Shown piece by piece: positions 25,940 through 34,819 of a stretch of DNA of 64,000 bases. The notes under the pieces were generated by a model, which was not told the origin of the DNA, did no database searches, and saw only the letters and a program-made list of their open reading frames with translations. The stretch comes from Solibacillus ferritrahens (GTDB lineage Bacteria; Bacillota; Bacilli; Bacillales_A; Planococcaceae), in NCBI RefSeq assembly GCF_037027585.1, contig NZ_JAXCLE010000014.1:1-64000 (forward strand). The letters are read 5' to 3'. Position 1 is the first letter of the stretch; the number at the start of each line of letters is the position of its first letter. The position numbers and the translations under genes were made by a program.

Positions 25940-28900
25940 ATGAAATTGAAGAAGAAAAAAAATTCTAGAAAAGCACTTAGTATCTTCGCAACTGCAGCGA
26001 TGACGTTTTCTTTATTGACACCAAGTGTTGCTAGCGCACAAACAACTTCCAGTCAACTCTATGAATCTTTTAGAGATTCCAATTCTATTAGTACTTTTAG
26101 TTCTGCACGCGAAAAATTGAACGCGCGCTTACTGGAAAATTTCAAAGAAGATAACAAAGTAACATTTTTAGTGAAATTTAAAGAGAAAGCGAATTCTGCT
26201 CAAGTTGCTACGGCTGCTCGTCAAAAAGCGGAAGATTCAAACTTATCCGCTCATAACGCAAAGTTGATGCAACGTTCTGCTGTTGTTTCTGAATTAAAGG
26301 CAACTTCTATTGAATCTCAAGAATCTGTAATGCAATTCCTTGATAAAGAAGCAGCACTTGGCAATGCAACAGATATTACATCCTTTTATATCGTAAATGC
26401 AATTGCTGTCACAGCAACCCAAGAAGTTGCGGAAAAAATCGCCACATTCGAAGAAGTAGAGAAAGTTTTACCAAATGAAACACGTCAACTCTTTACAACC
26501 AAAACTGAAAATGCCGTAACACCAAATGCGGAAGTTGCAAACGTTGAATGGAATATCGAACGCGTTAATGCACCAGAAGTATGGGACATGGGCATTGATG
26601 GTTCAGGTACAGTAGTTGCAAGTATCGACACGGGCGTTCAATGGGATCACCCAGCATTAAAAGAAAAATACCGTGGCTATAACGCAGCAACTGGTGAAGT
26701 TTCTCATGATTATAGTTGGTATGATTCAACTTCTGCTGGACGAGCTACTCCATATGATGACCAAGACCACGGAACACACGTTACAGGTACTATGGTTGGT
26801 AGTGAACCAAATGGCTCAAATCAAATAGGTGTTGCACCTGGAGCAAAGTATATTGCAGTAAAAGCATTCACTGCTAGCGGCGGATCAGATGCGGACCTAT
26901 TAGAGGCAGCTCAGTGGATTTTAGCACCAACAGATGCTAACGGAAACCCACGTGTTGATATGGCACCAGATGTCGTGAATAACTCTTGGGGCGGTGGTCC
27001 TGGATTAGACGAGTGGTACCGTGATGTTGTTATTAACTGGCGTGCAGCAGAAATCTTCCCTGAATTCTCTGCAGGTAATACAACTTTCACTAACCCAGGG
27101 GGTGCTGGATCTGTTGCTGCACCAGCAAACTATCCGGAGTCGTTTGCAACAGGCGCAACAGACATCAATAACTTAGTAGGAAATTTCTCTCTACGTGGCC
27201 CATCACCTTACTCTGAAATTAAACCAGATATTTCTGCACCAGGTGTGAACATTCGTTCATCTGTCCCTGGAGGAGGTTATGAAGGTGGTTGGAATGGTAC
27301 ATCGATGGCTGGTCCTGCTGTATCAGGCGTAGCTGCTCTCCTTCGCCAAGTAAATGCAAATTTAACAGTAGATGAAATGGAACAGATTCTTCTAGACACT
27401 GCAAATCCACTAACTGACAGTCAATACCCTACTACACCTAACCAAGCTTATGGTTATGGATTAGTGGATGCTTATGAAGCTGTTTCCTCTATTATTACTG
27501 GACTTGGTACACTAGAGGGCCAAGTTACACAAGAAGGAACGGATAATGAAGCACCTAATTTCGATCATACTGCACCACATGAAACATATGCCGGAATGGA
27601 TCTAAAATTAACCGTTTCAGTTAATGATAACATTAGTGTTTCATCAGTTGTACTTAACTACAAAGATGCAAATAATGCATGGCAACAAATCCCGGCTGGT
27701 CGTAAATCAGGAGATCATAAAGCTGGTGAATTCGCTGTAGTTATTCCGGGTGAATTAATCTCTGGTAATTCATTTACGTATAAATGGACAATTAATGACT
27801 TTGGTAACAATGAAGTAATCAGTGACGAGTACGTTGTAGAAGTAAAACCAGGCATCACTGTTGGTTATTTCGAAAACTTTGAAACACAACCAATTGGTTG
27901 GTACTCATTTGGTACTAATGATAGCTGGGATTGGGGTGTACCAACATCTGGCCCAGGAAATGCAGCCTCAGGTGAAAAGGTTTATGCAACAAACTTATCT
28001 GGCACATATGCAAACAGTATGAATGCTACACTTGTTGCACCTCCAATTGATCTACCTGAAGGAAACTCTTACCTACAATTTAAACATTGGCATAACTTCG
28101 AACAAGCTAGTACTGGTAGAGCATATGATTATGGACATGTATTTGTTTCAACAGACCAAGAAAACTGGACACAATTATTAATGGTTCAAGGTCTATCAAA
28201 TAGTTGGGTAGATGCAGAGGTTGATTTATCAGACTATGCTGGACAACGTATCTATATCGGCTTCAATGCATTCTCAGATTCTAGTGTACAACGAGATGGC
28301 TGGTATATTGATGATGTGGCGTTAGCTAGCGTATCTCAAACTGGTAAAGTCTCTAAAGGTAAAAACAATAATAATGGAAACGGTAAAGGAAATGAAAATG
28401 GAAATAAAGGAAATAACAATGGGAACAATGGAAACAATGGGAATAAAGGAAACGGAAAAGATAAAGAGGCACTAAAAGAAGCTGTAGATCCAAAGACAAT
28501 TAAACCTGAAGTACTAAAAAAAGATGAGGCACCTGAGATTGAAGTAATCAACAATCCAACACTTCTACCATTAGGAGCTCAAGTAAGTGTTCTAGAATCA
28601 GGACGTTCAGTTTATTCAAGCCCAGCAGATGGATCATACAAACTGACACATGGTACGGGAACATTTAATGTAAAAGCAGAGGCTTACGGTTTCACATCTG
28701 AAGTACAATCAGTCACTATTGAGGCGGATGGCACTTCTACTGCGAATTTCACATTAGATGAAATTGAACAAAATACAATAAGCGGTACAATTACTGATGA
28801 ATCAACAGGAGAAGCGATCGAAGGTGCAACAGTTATTCTAGTTGAAGACGCAAATATCACACCTGTTGAAACAGATGCTAACGGTAACTTTGCCCTTACA

Positions 28901-30466
28901 GCATATGTAGGAACGTACACACTTAAAGTAATTGCTCGTGGATACCATGGAAAGGAAATTCCTGTATCTCTTACAGGTGAATTATCACCTCTAAGCATTT
29001 CTCTTGAACCTTTCTACACATATCCAGGTGGAGAAATCGGCTATGATGATGGCACTGCGGAAAATGCGCGTGCATTCAATGCTGCCGGAAATGCATGGGC
29101 AGTAAAAATGTCTCTTCCTGAAGGAAAAGAAAACGGAATTGTAACAGATGGTGTATTCCGCTTCTGGACAAATGAATGGCCAAACCCAGGTGGAACTGCA
29201 TTTGCAGTGGAAGTTTGGGATGCTACCGGAGCAGACGGTACACCAGGTAAACAATTAGCTGGCCCAGTTAATGCAACAGCTCTTCGAAATGGTCAATGGA
29301 CAATCGTAGATTTAACAGAACACAATATCGTTGTAAATGGTGACTTCTATATGGTTTACCGTCAAACAGTTGCAAACCCGAATACGCCAGGTCTAGCAAC
29401 GGATGAAGATGGCAAAAATGCAGCAAGAAGCTATCAGCATGTATCAGGTGCTTGGTCTACAGCCCCTGCCGCTGAAGGAAACTATATGATTCGCGCACGC
29501 GTTAGCTATGAGGTAGTCGGTCCAGTAATCACTTCCCCAGCTACAAACTCAATTACAAATGAAGCTGTAACAACAATTACTGGAACAGCATCTCCAACAA
29601 CAACAATTGAGTTAAAACAAAATGGTGAAGTGGTAACTACAGCAGTAGTTGGAAACGATGGCAAATTTTCAATTGAAGCAAACTTAGTTGAAGGGGCTAA
29701 TGAATTTTCTGTTCTTTCGAAGTTAGATGGTCGAGTAACAGGTGAATCGACTCCTATTTTAGTAACTTTAGACACTATGTCTCCTGAACTAACGATCGAC
29801 AAACCAACTAATGGTGAAAAAATTAATCGCGAAACAGTAACTGTAGAAGGTTTAATTACTGATGAAAACATTGACACAGTAACTGTGAATGGCTTTAACG
29901 CAAAGATTAGCGATGGAAAATATTCACACCGAGTTATTCTTGATAATGGAACGAATGAAATCACTGTAGTAGCTACAGACAAAGCTGGCAACAGTACTTC
30001 TAAAACAGTTACTGTTACTGCAGATTTCGATGCACCAATCATTTCAAACTTAAAACCAGCTACAGACATTACAATCACAACTGGTAGAACAGTTAAAATT
30101 GAGTTTGATAGTGAGCCAGGATTAAAGCCTACTTTTGTAATCCATATGCCTTTAACAAACTTAGTTCAAAATGCAACTGAATTACCAATGATGGAACAAG
30201 GAAATGGTCATTACGTTGGTTATTGGACAGTTCCTGCTGATACTGTTGCAAACGGTGCAGTAATTGAAGTAATCGCAATCGATGGCTTCAATAACGAAAC
30301 TCGTCAAAAAGCTGCCGGTAAATTATTTATTAATGTATCAGCACCTACTGCAGCTCCTAGCATTGCTCCTTCTGTAGAACCAACTAAAGAAGAGCCAAAA
30401 GAAGAATCTAAAGAAGAATCTAAAGAAGAATCTTTTAATGGTGATGATTTCACAGTAACACCGTAA
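25940..30466 (+). CDS. bpr: Secreted S8 subtilase, bacillopeptidase F-like
   Basis: A 1,508-residue extracellular serine protease. The signal peptide ends near residue 34 (SVASAQ), followed by a propeptide of about 160 residues. The triad is Asp230 (ASIDTGVQWDHP), His277 (DHGTHVTG) and Ser455 (GTSMAGPAVSG), with oxyanion Asn380. Downstream come a beta-sandwich/MAM-like module (about 640-790), a Gly/Asn/Lys linker encoded by 28355-28465, two carboxypeptidase-regulatory-like domains, a jelly-roll segment and Big-type repeats. The tail is EESKEESKEES with no LPXTG anchor. Architecture and length fit Bpr. GGGAGG is one base from ATG 25940 but seven from TTG 25946, so TTG may be the real start. 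Monocistronic. Confidence 0.88.
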   Translation: MKLKKKKNSRKALSIFATAAMTFSLLTPSVASAQTTSSQLYESFRDSNSISTFSSAREKLNARLLENFKEDNKVTFLVKFKEKANSAQVATAARQKAEDSNLSAHNAKLMQRSAVVSELKATSIESQESVMQFLDKEAALGNATDITSFYIVNAIAVTATQEVAEKIATFEEVEKVLPNETRQLFTTKTENAVTPNAEVANVEWNIERVNAPEVWDMGIDGSGTVVASIDTGVQWDHPALKEKYRGYNAATGEVSHDYSWYDSTSAGRATPYDDQDHGTHVTGTMVGSEPNGSNQIGVAPGAKYIAVKAFTASGGSDADLLEAAQWILAPTDANGNPRVDMAPDVVNNSWGGGPGLDEWYRDVVINWRAAEIFPEFSAGNTTFTNPGGAGSVAAPANYPESFATGATDINNLVGNFSLRGPSPYSEIKPDISAPGVNIRSSVPGGGYEGGWNGTSMAGPAVSGVAALLRQVNANLTVDEMEQILLDTANPLTDSQYPTTPNQAYGYGLVDAYEAVSSIITGLGTLEGQVTQEGTDNEAPNFDHTAPHETYAGMDLKLTVSVNDNISVSSVVLNYKDANNAWQQIPAGRKSGDHKAGEFAVVIPGELISGNSFTYKWTINDFGNNEVISDEYVVEVKPGITVGYFENFETQPIGWYSFGTNDSWDWGVPTSGPGNAASGEKVYATNLSGTYANSMNATLVAPPIDLPEGNSYLQFKHWHNFEQASTGRAYDYGHVFVSTDQENWTQLLMVQGLSNSWVDAEVDLSDYAGQRIYIGFNAFSDSSVQRDGWYIDDVALASVSQTGKVSKGKNNNNGNGKGNENGNKGNNNGNNGNNGNKGNGKDKEALKEAVDPKTIKPEVLKKDEAPEIEVINNPTLLPLGAQVSVLESGRSVYSSPADGSYKLTHGTGTFNVKAEAYGFTSEVQSVTIEADGTSTANFTLDEIEQNTISGTITDESTGEAIEGATVILVEDANITPVETDANGNFALTAYVGTYTLKVIARGYHGKEIPVSLTGELSPLSISLEPFYTYPGGEIGYDDGTAENARAFNAAGNAWAVKMSLPEGKENGIVTDGVFRFWTNEWPNPGGTAFAVEVWDATGADGTPGKQLAGPVNATALRNGQWTIVDLTEHNIVVNGDFYMVYRQTVANPNTPGLATDEDGKNAARSYQHVSGAWSTAPAAEGNYMIRARVSYEVVGPVITSPATNSITNEAVTTITGTASPTTTIELKQNGEVVTTAVVGNDGKFSIEANLVEGANEFSVLSKLDGRVTGESTPILVTLDTMSPELTIDKPTNGEKINRETVTVEGLITDENIDTVTVNGFNAKISDGKYSHRVILDNGTNEITVVATDKAGNSTSKTVTVTADFDAPIISNLKPATDITITTGRTVKIEFDSEPGLKPTFVIHMPLTNLVQNATELPMMEQGNGHYVGYWTVPADTVANGAVIEVIAIDGFNNETRQKAAGKLFINVSAPTAAPSIAPSVEPTKEEPKEESKEESKEESFNGDDFTVTP

Positions 30467-30536
30467 TAAACATAATTAGCACCTAATTTTGAGTTTCCCC
30501 TTTAAGTGATATAGGGTTCACCCAATTTAGCAAAAT

Positions 30537-30575
30537 AAAACTGAGTTCGGTATTATACCGGACTCAGTTTTAAAT
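30537..30575 (+). terminator. Terminator of the subtilase gene
   Basis: A 15-16 bp stem, AAAACTGAGTTCGGTA against TACCGGACTCAGTTTT with one mismatch and a tiny loop, then TTTTAAATTT. It begins 70 bp after the protease stop. Confidence 0.85.
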
Positions 30576-30616
30576 TTGCCGTTATTCATTTTGCAATGTA
30601 ATACGTGATATTGATC

Positions 30617-30735
30617 TTAATCAATTCCTAAAGAATTACCTTGATGGTCCTGTGCAATGGAGATCCGATAGCTCTTTAATTGAAGCTTCGTGGACCGAGA
30701 ATGATTCAATTTGTTACTTAGCTCATAACTACCCA
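30617..30735 (-). pseudogene. SMI1/KNR4 gene fragment
   Basis: The minus strand encodes SYRISIAQDHQGNSLGID and a stop, matching RYWIPIAQDHGGNFLGIDL of the SMI1-LRR protein at 13524-15050. DNA similarity continues upstream (TCTTTAAT...GATTCAAT) for about 120 bp. It is a short dispersed fragment of that gene or a paralogue, in the same orientation, lying directly beside repeat copy B. Confidence 0.7.
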
Positions 30736-30779
30736 GAACTTTTAAGCCCATGATGTGAAAATAGCAATTAGCTGAGAGG

Positions 30780-30978
30780 AAAATAAGCGGAGGATTTACC
30801 CTTATTTGCAGAATTGTGCTCATTTTGATGAAAATAAGGGGAGTATTTCCGCTTATTTACGTTAAAAGCTTTAAATTTTATGTTTTTTTAATAAATAGCC
30901 GGAATTTCTTCCTTTATTTTGACCATTATTCACTTTATTTTTTAAATAACGGAAATTTGTTCCTCTATTTTGGACTCA
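30780..30978 (+). repeat. Four-hairpin dispersed repeat, copy B
   Basis: Hairpins at about 30781-30807, 30831-30858, 30894-30920 and 30944-30971. The first is AATAAGCGGAGGATTTACCC with its partner arm, the last ends in CCTCTATTTTGG. Same order and 50/63/50 spacing as the other full copies. Confidence 0.85.
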
Positions 30979-31037
30979 CCTTTACCCTAAGGTCCCCTCC
31001 TTTAGAGGTTATTGCTGTTATGGAAATAGGTCTTGTT

Positions 31038-31190
31038 TTAACCCTCTAACATTGCATTCATCAGATGCGTTTGCTTAATTTCGTTTATTGATAAGTATAA
31101 TTCGTAGTTACCAAATTCTAAAATTTTATCTAATAATGCATTTAATGATTCTTGAAGATTTACTTTTACTTTTAGAGAGAATACAAAATT
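31038..31190 (-). pseudogene. C-terminal fragment of an unknown gene
   Basis: In one minus-strand frame the sequence reads KVKVNLQESLNALLDKILEF, then YELYLSINEIKQTHLMNAML and a stop at 31038. It is clearly protein-like, but there is no start codon or ribosome site before it, as the nuclease gene ends 14 bp upstream. It may be a remnant or a very short co-transcribed frame. I do not recognise it. Confidence 0.35.
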
Positions 31191-31203
31191 AGTGAAAGTG
31201 TTC

Positions 31204-32142
31204 CTACTCCCCTACCAAACCATCCTTATCAGCATCGTGCATATAAGGATATAACCAATGATCACTCGTTATTGGCATACTGAACCCAGCTGCTTTGGCT
31301 TCTTTAATTGTCACCTGTCCGTTACCATTTGTATCAACACTAGAAATATCACCTTTAGTGTTTGAATTAGTCGATTTGGGAGGTTCACTATTAGTTAAAC
31401 CGAGTGATTCGTTTACTTCATCAGGGTTCACGTTGTCAAATGTATCAACGATCTTTTTACCCTTTAAAGTATACGTATACTGATAACTTGAAGGAATCTG
31501 CGTTTTTGTATTCGGATATTTGATAATGGCTTCAAACATAGTGGCACCATCAGCTTTACGGATTGCGTCTTCCATATAAGCTTGATCACCATGTCGGTTG
31601 AGCGTACTATTTTGTGGGGTAATATTGTATGCGTTCGATACCCCTCCGAGTGAATCAGCAATGACATGTCCTTCATCTAAAACGGAACTTTCGACACCAG
31701 GAACCTTTGCTTCATCAGCGTAGTATCTACCAGACGATAATACCGGTTCGTTATCGTCATCTTGTAGTATAATTTTGTCCGCAATGACACGTACTAATTG
31801 CCCGTATTCATTTGTAAATGCCCAATAATCACGGTCCCCGAAACCAATGTTAACTACCACGTTAGGTTCACGATGACCAGATAAATTACCGCCATCCACT
31901 TCTATAAGTTTATATCCTGAAAACTGGTCTTTATTTGATTGAGCTGGAGTTTCCTCTACTATAGGTTCATCAACAACCGTAGTGGCAGTTTCTTCACCTT
32001 CACTATTTTCATTTGTATCAACTGTTGTTACTTCTTGTGTATCTGTTTCTCCATCTGTAATGGATGCATTTTCTACTTCAGTACAACCAACCATAAAGAT
32101 AGCTGTTAAAAGTAAGAATAACACGTTCATTTTATTCTTCAT
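31204..32142 (-). CDS. Lipoprotein DNA/RNA non-specific endonuclease with EF-hand-like tail
   Basis: A 312-residue exported protein. The lipobox MVGC puts the lipidated cysteine at residue 20, followed by an acidic Thr/Glu linker to about 70. Residues about 75-235 look like the Endonuclea_NS_2 nuclease fold, with DEGHVIADSLGG (catalytic His) and ITPQNSTLNRHG (metal-binding Asn region). The C-terminal 50 residues carry two EF-hand-like calcium loops, DTNGNGQVTIKE and DADKDGLVGE. It probably degrades extracellular nucleic acids at the membrane surface. Nucleases of this type also appear as toxin modules, but no immunity gene is adjacent. ATG follows AGGAGAG. Confidence 0.8.
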   Translation of the reverse strand: MKNKMNVLFLLLTAIFMVGCTEVENASITDGETDTQEVTTVDTNENSEGEETATTVVDEPIVEETPAQSNKDQFSGYKLIEVDGGNLSGHREPNVVVNIGFGDRDYWAFTNEYGQLVRVIADKIILQDDDNEPVLSSGRYYADEAKVPGVESSVLDEGHVIADSLGGVSNAYNITPQNSTLNRHGDQAYMEDAIRKADGATMFEAIIKYPNTKTQIPSSYQYTYTLKGKKIVDTFDNVNPDEVNESLGLTNSEPPKSTNSNTKGDISSVDTNGNGQVTIKEAKAAGFSMPITSDHWLYPYMHDADKDGLVGE

Positions 32143-32351
32143 TTTTTAGGACTCTCCTATAATCATTACATATTGTTCACTCAAAAAGAATGCTAACATA
32201 GTTTAACATTGTTAACCTCTCGATAATAGTAGAAATATATTGCGATAATATTCAGAGATATTTTTTACTGGAATCAGATTTATTCGTAAAATGAAATGAT
32301 ATTAAACAAGATTCCGCCCTCCCAAACTCTTATTTAGTAATATGCAGAAAG

Positions 32352-32390
32352 AAAAAAGGCGCTAATTCTTATTATAGAATCGCGCCTTAA
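32352..32390 (-). terminator. Rho-independent terminator
   Basis: GGCGC and ATTC arms pair with GAAT and GCGCC around a short AT loop, followed by six T on the minus strand, just after the Nudix gene. A close relative of this hairpin occurs at 59054-59097. Confidence 0.8.
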
Positions 32391-32398
32391 AACTAATA

Positions 32399-32833
32399 TT
32401 ACACATGCAAATTATCCTGTAGTAGTTTCTCTGCAAGTTTAATGTTTTCTTTTAAAAATATAGGTAATTCTGTATGAGTAAGAATCTCTGAAGTAGTCAT
32501 CCAAACAACATCATCCACTTCATCCGTACTTTTAGCGTAAGGTTCCCCAGATTTATGCTGACATAGAAAAACGATATCTATCACATTTATCCCTGATTCT
32601 GTCACGAAGGAGGAACTATTTACATATTTAATGCCTGTAATTTCACAACCTACTTCTTCAAAAACTTCTCGTTTTAACGTTCTTTCCAAAATATCAGATG
32701 AATTACCTTCAATCTCACACTTTCCACCTACTAAGGAGAGGCCTCCACCAGCATGCTCCTCCTTTTCACTTCTATGGATTAATAGCCATTTCTCATTGCG
32801 ACGAATTGCTCCTTCTACATTTACTACAAACAT
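32399..32833 (-). CDS. Nudix hydrolase
   Basis: A 144-residue Nudix hydrolase, splitting nucleoside-diphosphate-linked substrates with a divalent metal. The box runs from GGKCEIEGNS to REVFEEVGCEI, with the REXXEE glutamates present. ATG at 32833 follows AGGGGG; the frame stays open to 32884 and there overlaps the stop of the upstream GNAT gene. It is probably co-transcribed with that gene. MutT-like housecleaning is possible, but the substrate is not identifiable. Confidence 0.85.
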   Translation of the reverse strand: MFVVNVEGAIRRNEKWLLIHRSEKEEHAGGGLSLVGGKCEIEGNSSDILERTLKREVFEEVGCEITGIKYVNSSSFVTESGINVIDIVFLCQHKSGEPYAKSTDEVDDVVWMTTSEILTHTELPIFLKENIKLAEKLLQDNLHV

Positions 32834-32880
32834 AAAATTTCCCCCTGAAATTTTGACTTTATCTATCAAATCTTGCCGTT

Positions 32881-33354
32881 TCAATAAATCACTTTCTTAA
32901 ATACATCAATCTTTTCGTATTTTTCATCAGAAACAGTTTCAACATAGATCCACCCTCTTTTTCTGTAATATTCAGATGCATCCTCTGTTCTTAAATATAG
33001 TTCATTGAAACCTAATTCCTTAACTACTTCGATGGTTTTGTCTATTAACGCTTTCCCAACACTTCTACCTCGATATTCAGGTTTCGTATATAAAGATGCC
33101 AGCCAAGGTTTGTACCTTTCCCTTATCTTTAGATCGTTTTCAAAAATTGAAACTGTACCTATACATTCTCCGTTCTCAAAAGCAACGAGAGTTATTGGAA
33201 AAGTAGTATCCTTTTCATTTGAAATATAATTCACTACATCTTCAAATTTCTTACTACTACCAGTTTTCTCAACAAATTCCTTGAAAATCATTTTCGAAAC
33301 TTCATTTATTTTATCAGGATGTTTTTTTAAAAAATCGATTTCTATTTTTATCAC
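32881..33354 (-). CDS. GNAT-family N-acetyltransferase
   Basis: A 157-residue GNAT enzyme. Strand beta-4 and the acetyl-CoA loop read LASLYTKPEYRGRSVGKALI, and ELYLRTEDASEYYRKRGW forms the C-terminal part with the usual catalytic Tyr region. GTG at 33354 directly follows GAAAGG, a tight spacing. It is immediately upstream of the Nudix gene, and the pair likely forms a two-gene unit. The acceptor is unknown. Confidence 0.8.
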   Translation of the reverse strand: MIKIEIDFLKKHPDKINEVSKMIFKEFVEKTGSSKKFEDVVNYISNEKDTTFPITLVAFENGECIGTVSIFENDLKIRERYKPWLASLYTKPEYRGRSVGKALIDKTIEVVKELGFNELYLRTEDASEYYRKRGWIYVETVSDEKYEKIDVFKKVIY

Positions 33355-33417
33355 CCTTTCAATTATTTTAAATTCGATTCGAGTAAGGTCATTCTTACTT
33401 TTTACCAGCTACACAAG

Positions 33418-34212
33418 TCAAAATTTTTCTGATTCAAGTCTGTCTAACCAGTTATGAACTAATGCATTAAATACATCGGTTTGTTCGATTTGAAGGTTGT
33501 GACCAGCCATATCAAGAACTGAAAAAGTTGCCCTTGGATAATCCTCTATAAGTCGCCAGACATCGTGATATCCAACTATATGATCTTGGCGACCTGTTAT
33601 AATTAGTGTGGGATATTCCATTTTAGACGAAATATCGAAAGTAAAGCCATATCCGTTTTGACGGATATAGTTCAGGAATTCCTCATTTGTTTGTTTAGAA
33701 GGAAGTAAAATTTCATTTCTAAACCTTTCCCATTCAGTTTGACCTTGTACTACCCCCATGGAGCAAAATTCCTCAGCATCTTCTGGAGACAAAAGAGATA
33801 TGAAGTTGCTATCTCTTTTTATAGTGGTCTGCTTTGGTACTTCCCTGTCATTGAATTCAGGTACTGTCAATGGCGCAATCAGTAATAATCCACGAACTGT
33901 ATTCTGTCGTAAACTGGCTATCCCTCTTGCAATGTACCCTCCATATGAATTACCACAAATAATAAACTCTTCGCCAGGGATAAGCTGGTCTAAAAGTTGT
34001 AATATTGCTTCTAACATATCATCAGAATTATGAATAGATGGTTGTGGCTCGGATTGCCCCATTCCCGGCATATCTATGTATATTCTTTTCCATCCGCTCC
34101 GTTTCTCAAATAACGGTTCCAATGCATGTAACATTACTTGATGGTCAAGCGTCCAACCATGCAACATAACGATAGGATATCCTTCTCCAATTACTTTATG
34201 GTAAATCGACAC
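33418..34212 (-). CDS. Alpha/beta hydrolase
   Basis: A 264-residue alpha/beta hydrolase of the epoxide-hydrolase/lipase-like group. It has the oxyanion motif VMLHGW, YIDMPGMGQS, the nucleophile elbow CGNSYGG with Ser89, acid in TGRQDHIVG and base in MAGHNLQIE, so the triad is complete. GTG start after AAGGGGGAG. It lies about 60 bp upstream of the GNAT gene on the same strand and could be the first gene of a three-gene unit. The substrate is unpredictable; no lid-specific motif is recognised. Confidence 0.85.
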   Translation of the reverse strand: MSIYHKVIGEGYPIVMLHGWTLDHQVMLHALEPLFEKRSGWKRIYIDMPGMGQSEPQPSIHNSDDMLEAILQLLDQLIPGEEFIICGNSYGGYIARGIASLRQNTVRGLLLIAPLTVPEFNDREVPKQTTIKRDSNFISLLSPEDAEEFCSMGVVQGQTEWERFRNEILLPSKQTNEEFLNYIRQNGYGFTFDISSKMEYPTLIITGRQDHIVGYHDVWRLIEDYPRATFSVLDMAGHNLQIEQTDVFNALVHNWLDRLESEKF

Positions 34213-34315
34213 GTATTCTCCCCCTTTTACTGCGTTCAGTTAAATGTAATATCCACACTATTCTAACATAAATACCCATTTATTTTGTAAAGGGTATTTC
34301 CAAATTGGCTCAATT

Positions 34316-34351
34316 TAAAAAGGCACATTTCTTATTAAAGAAATGCACCAG
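34316..34351 (-). terminator. Terminator after the cold-shock-like gene
   Basis: A 12 bp stem with two G-T-type mismatches (GGTGCATTTCTT/AAGAAATGTGCC) around TAAT, followed by five T on the minus strand. Confidence 0.8.
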
Positions 34352-34370
34352 ATTACTGAATAAGTATTTT

Positions 34371-34616
34371 TTAATCAGAAATAACAATTAAATTTTCAGC
34401 TACTTGTTTCTGATCTGTAGAATTTGGGCTTTCAATTAAATCGAATGATACTTCTTGACCTTCTTTAAGAAAACTAAATCCATCCGGAAATCTTTTGTTA
34501 TCAGGTAAGATCGAACTAAAGTGAACGAAAACATGATTAGAATCTTCACCATCAAGCATTATACGACCGTACCCCTTTTCAACTTTATACCACTTAACTA
34601 TTCCCTCTCTTTTCAT
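34371..34616 (-). CDS. Cold-shock-domain protein
   Basis: An 81-residue single-domain OB-fold protein. The start REGIVKWYKVEKGYGRI corresponds to the RNP1 region of CspA-like proteins, with aromatic residues partly replaced (KGYGRI for KGFGFI), and VFVHFSSI is the RNP2 motif. It is slightly longer than the classical 66 residues because of an insert near NKRFPDGFSF. It likely binds single-stranded RNA or DNA, but the altered RNP1 sets it apart from true Csp proteins. ATG follows GAAAGGATG. Monocistronic, flanked by terminators. Confidence 0.85.
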   Translation of the reverse strand: MKREGIVKWYKVEKGYGRIMLDGEDSNHVFVHFSSILPDNKRFPDGFSFLKEGQEVSFDLIESPNSTDQKQVAENLIVISD

Positions 34617-34773
34617 ATCTTTTCATCCTTTCATTCGTTCAATAAATACATTGCATAAATTTTAACATAAATACTAAATTACTTGATAAGCGTTGCTCAG
34701 TCAAACGGTCTAATTGCTGTAAAAACATAGTTACTCTTCAAATAAGGTATAGCCAATTAGGATTTATGTAATA

Positions 34774-34810
34774 AAAAAGGAGACACAAATCCTCTGAGAA
34801 TTGTGTCTCT
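34774..34810 (-). terminator. Terminator of the MFS gene
   Basis: GAGACACAA and TTGTGTCTC arms enclose a loop, followed by six T on the minus strand, directly after the transporter stop. Confidence 0.85.
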
Positions 34811-34819
34811 AATTCACCT

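Noticed and set aside
28336..28554. Minus-strand frame rich in Phe-Pro-Leu opposite the subtilase linker
   Set aside because: It is the antisense shadow of the Asn/Gly-rich linker and has no ribosome site.
31204..32142. Polymorphic toxin nuclease with neighbouring immunity gene
   Set aside because: It has a lipoprotein signal and calcium loops and no adjacent immunity gene; the SMI1 fragment at 30617 is a relic from another gene type.
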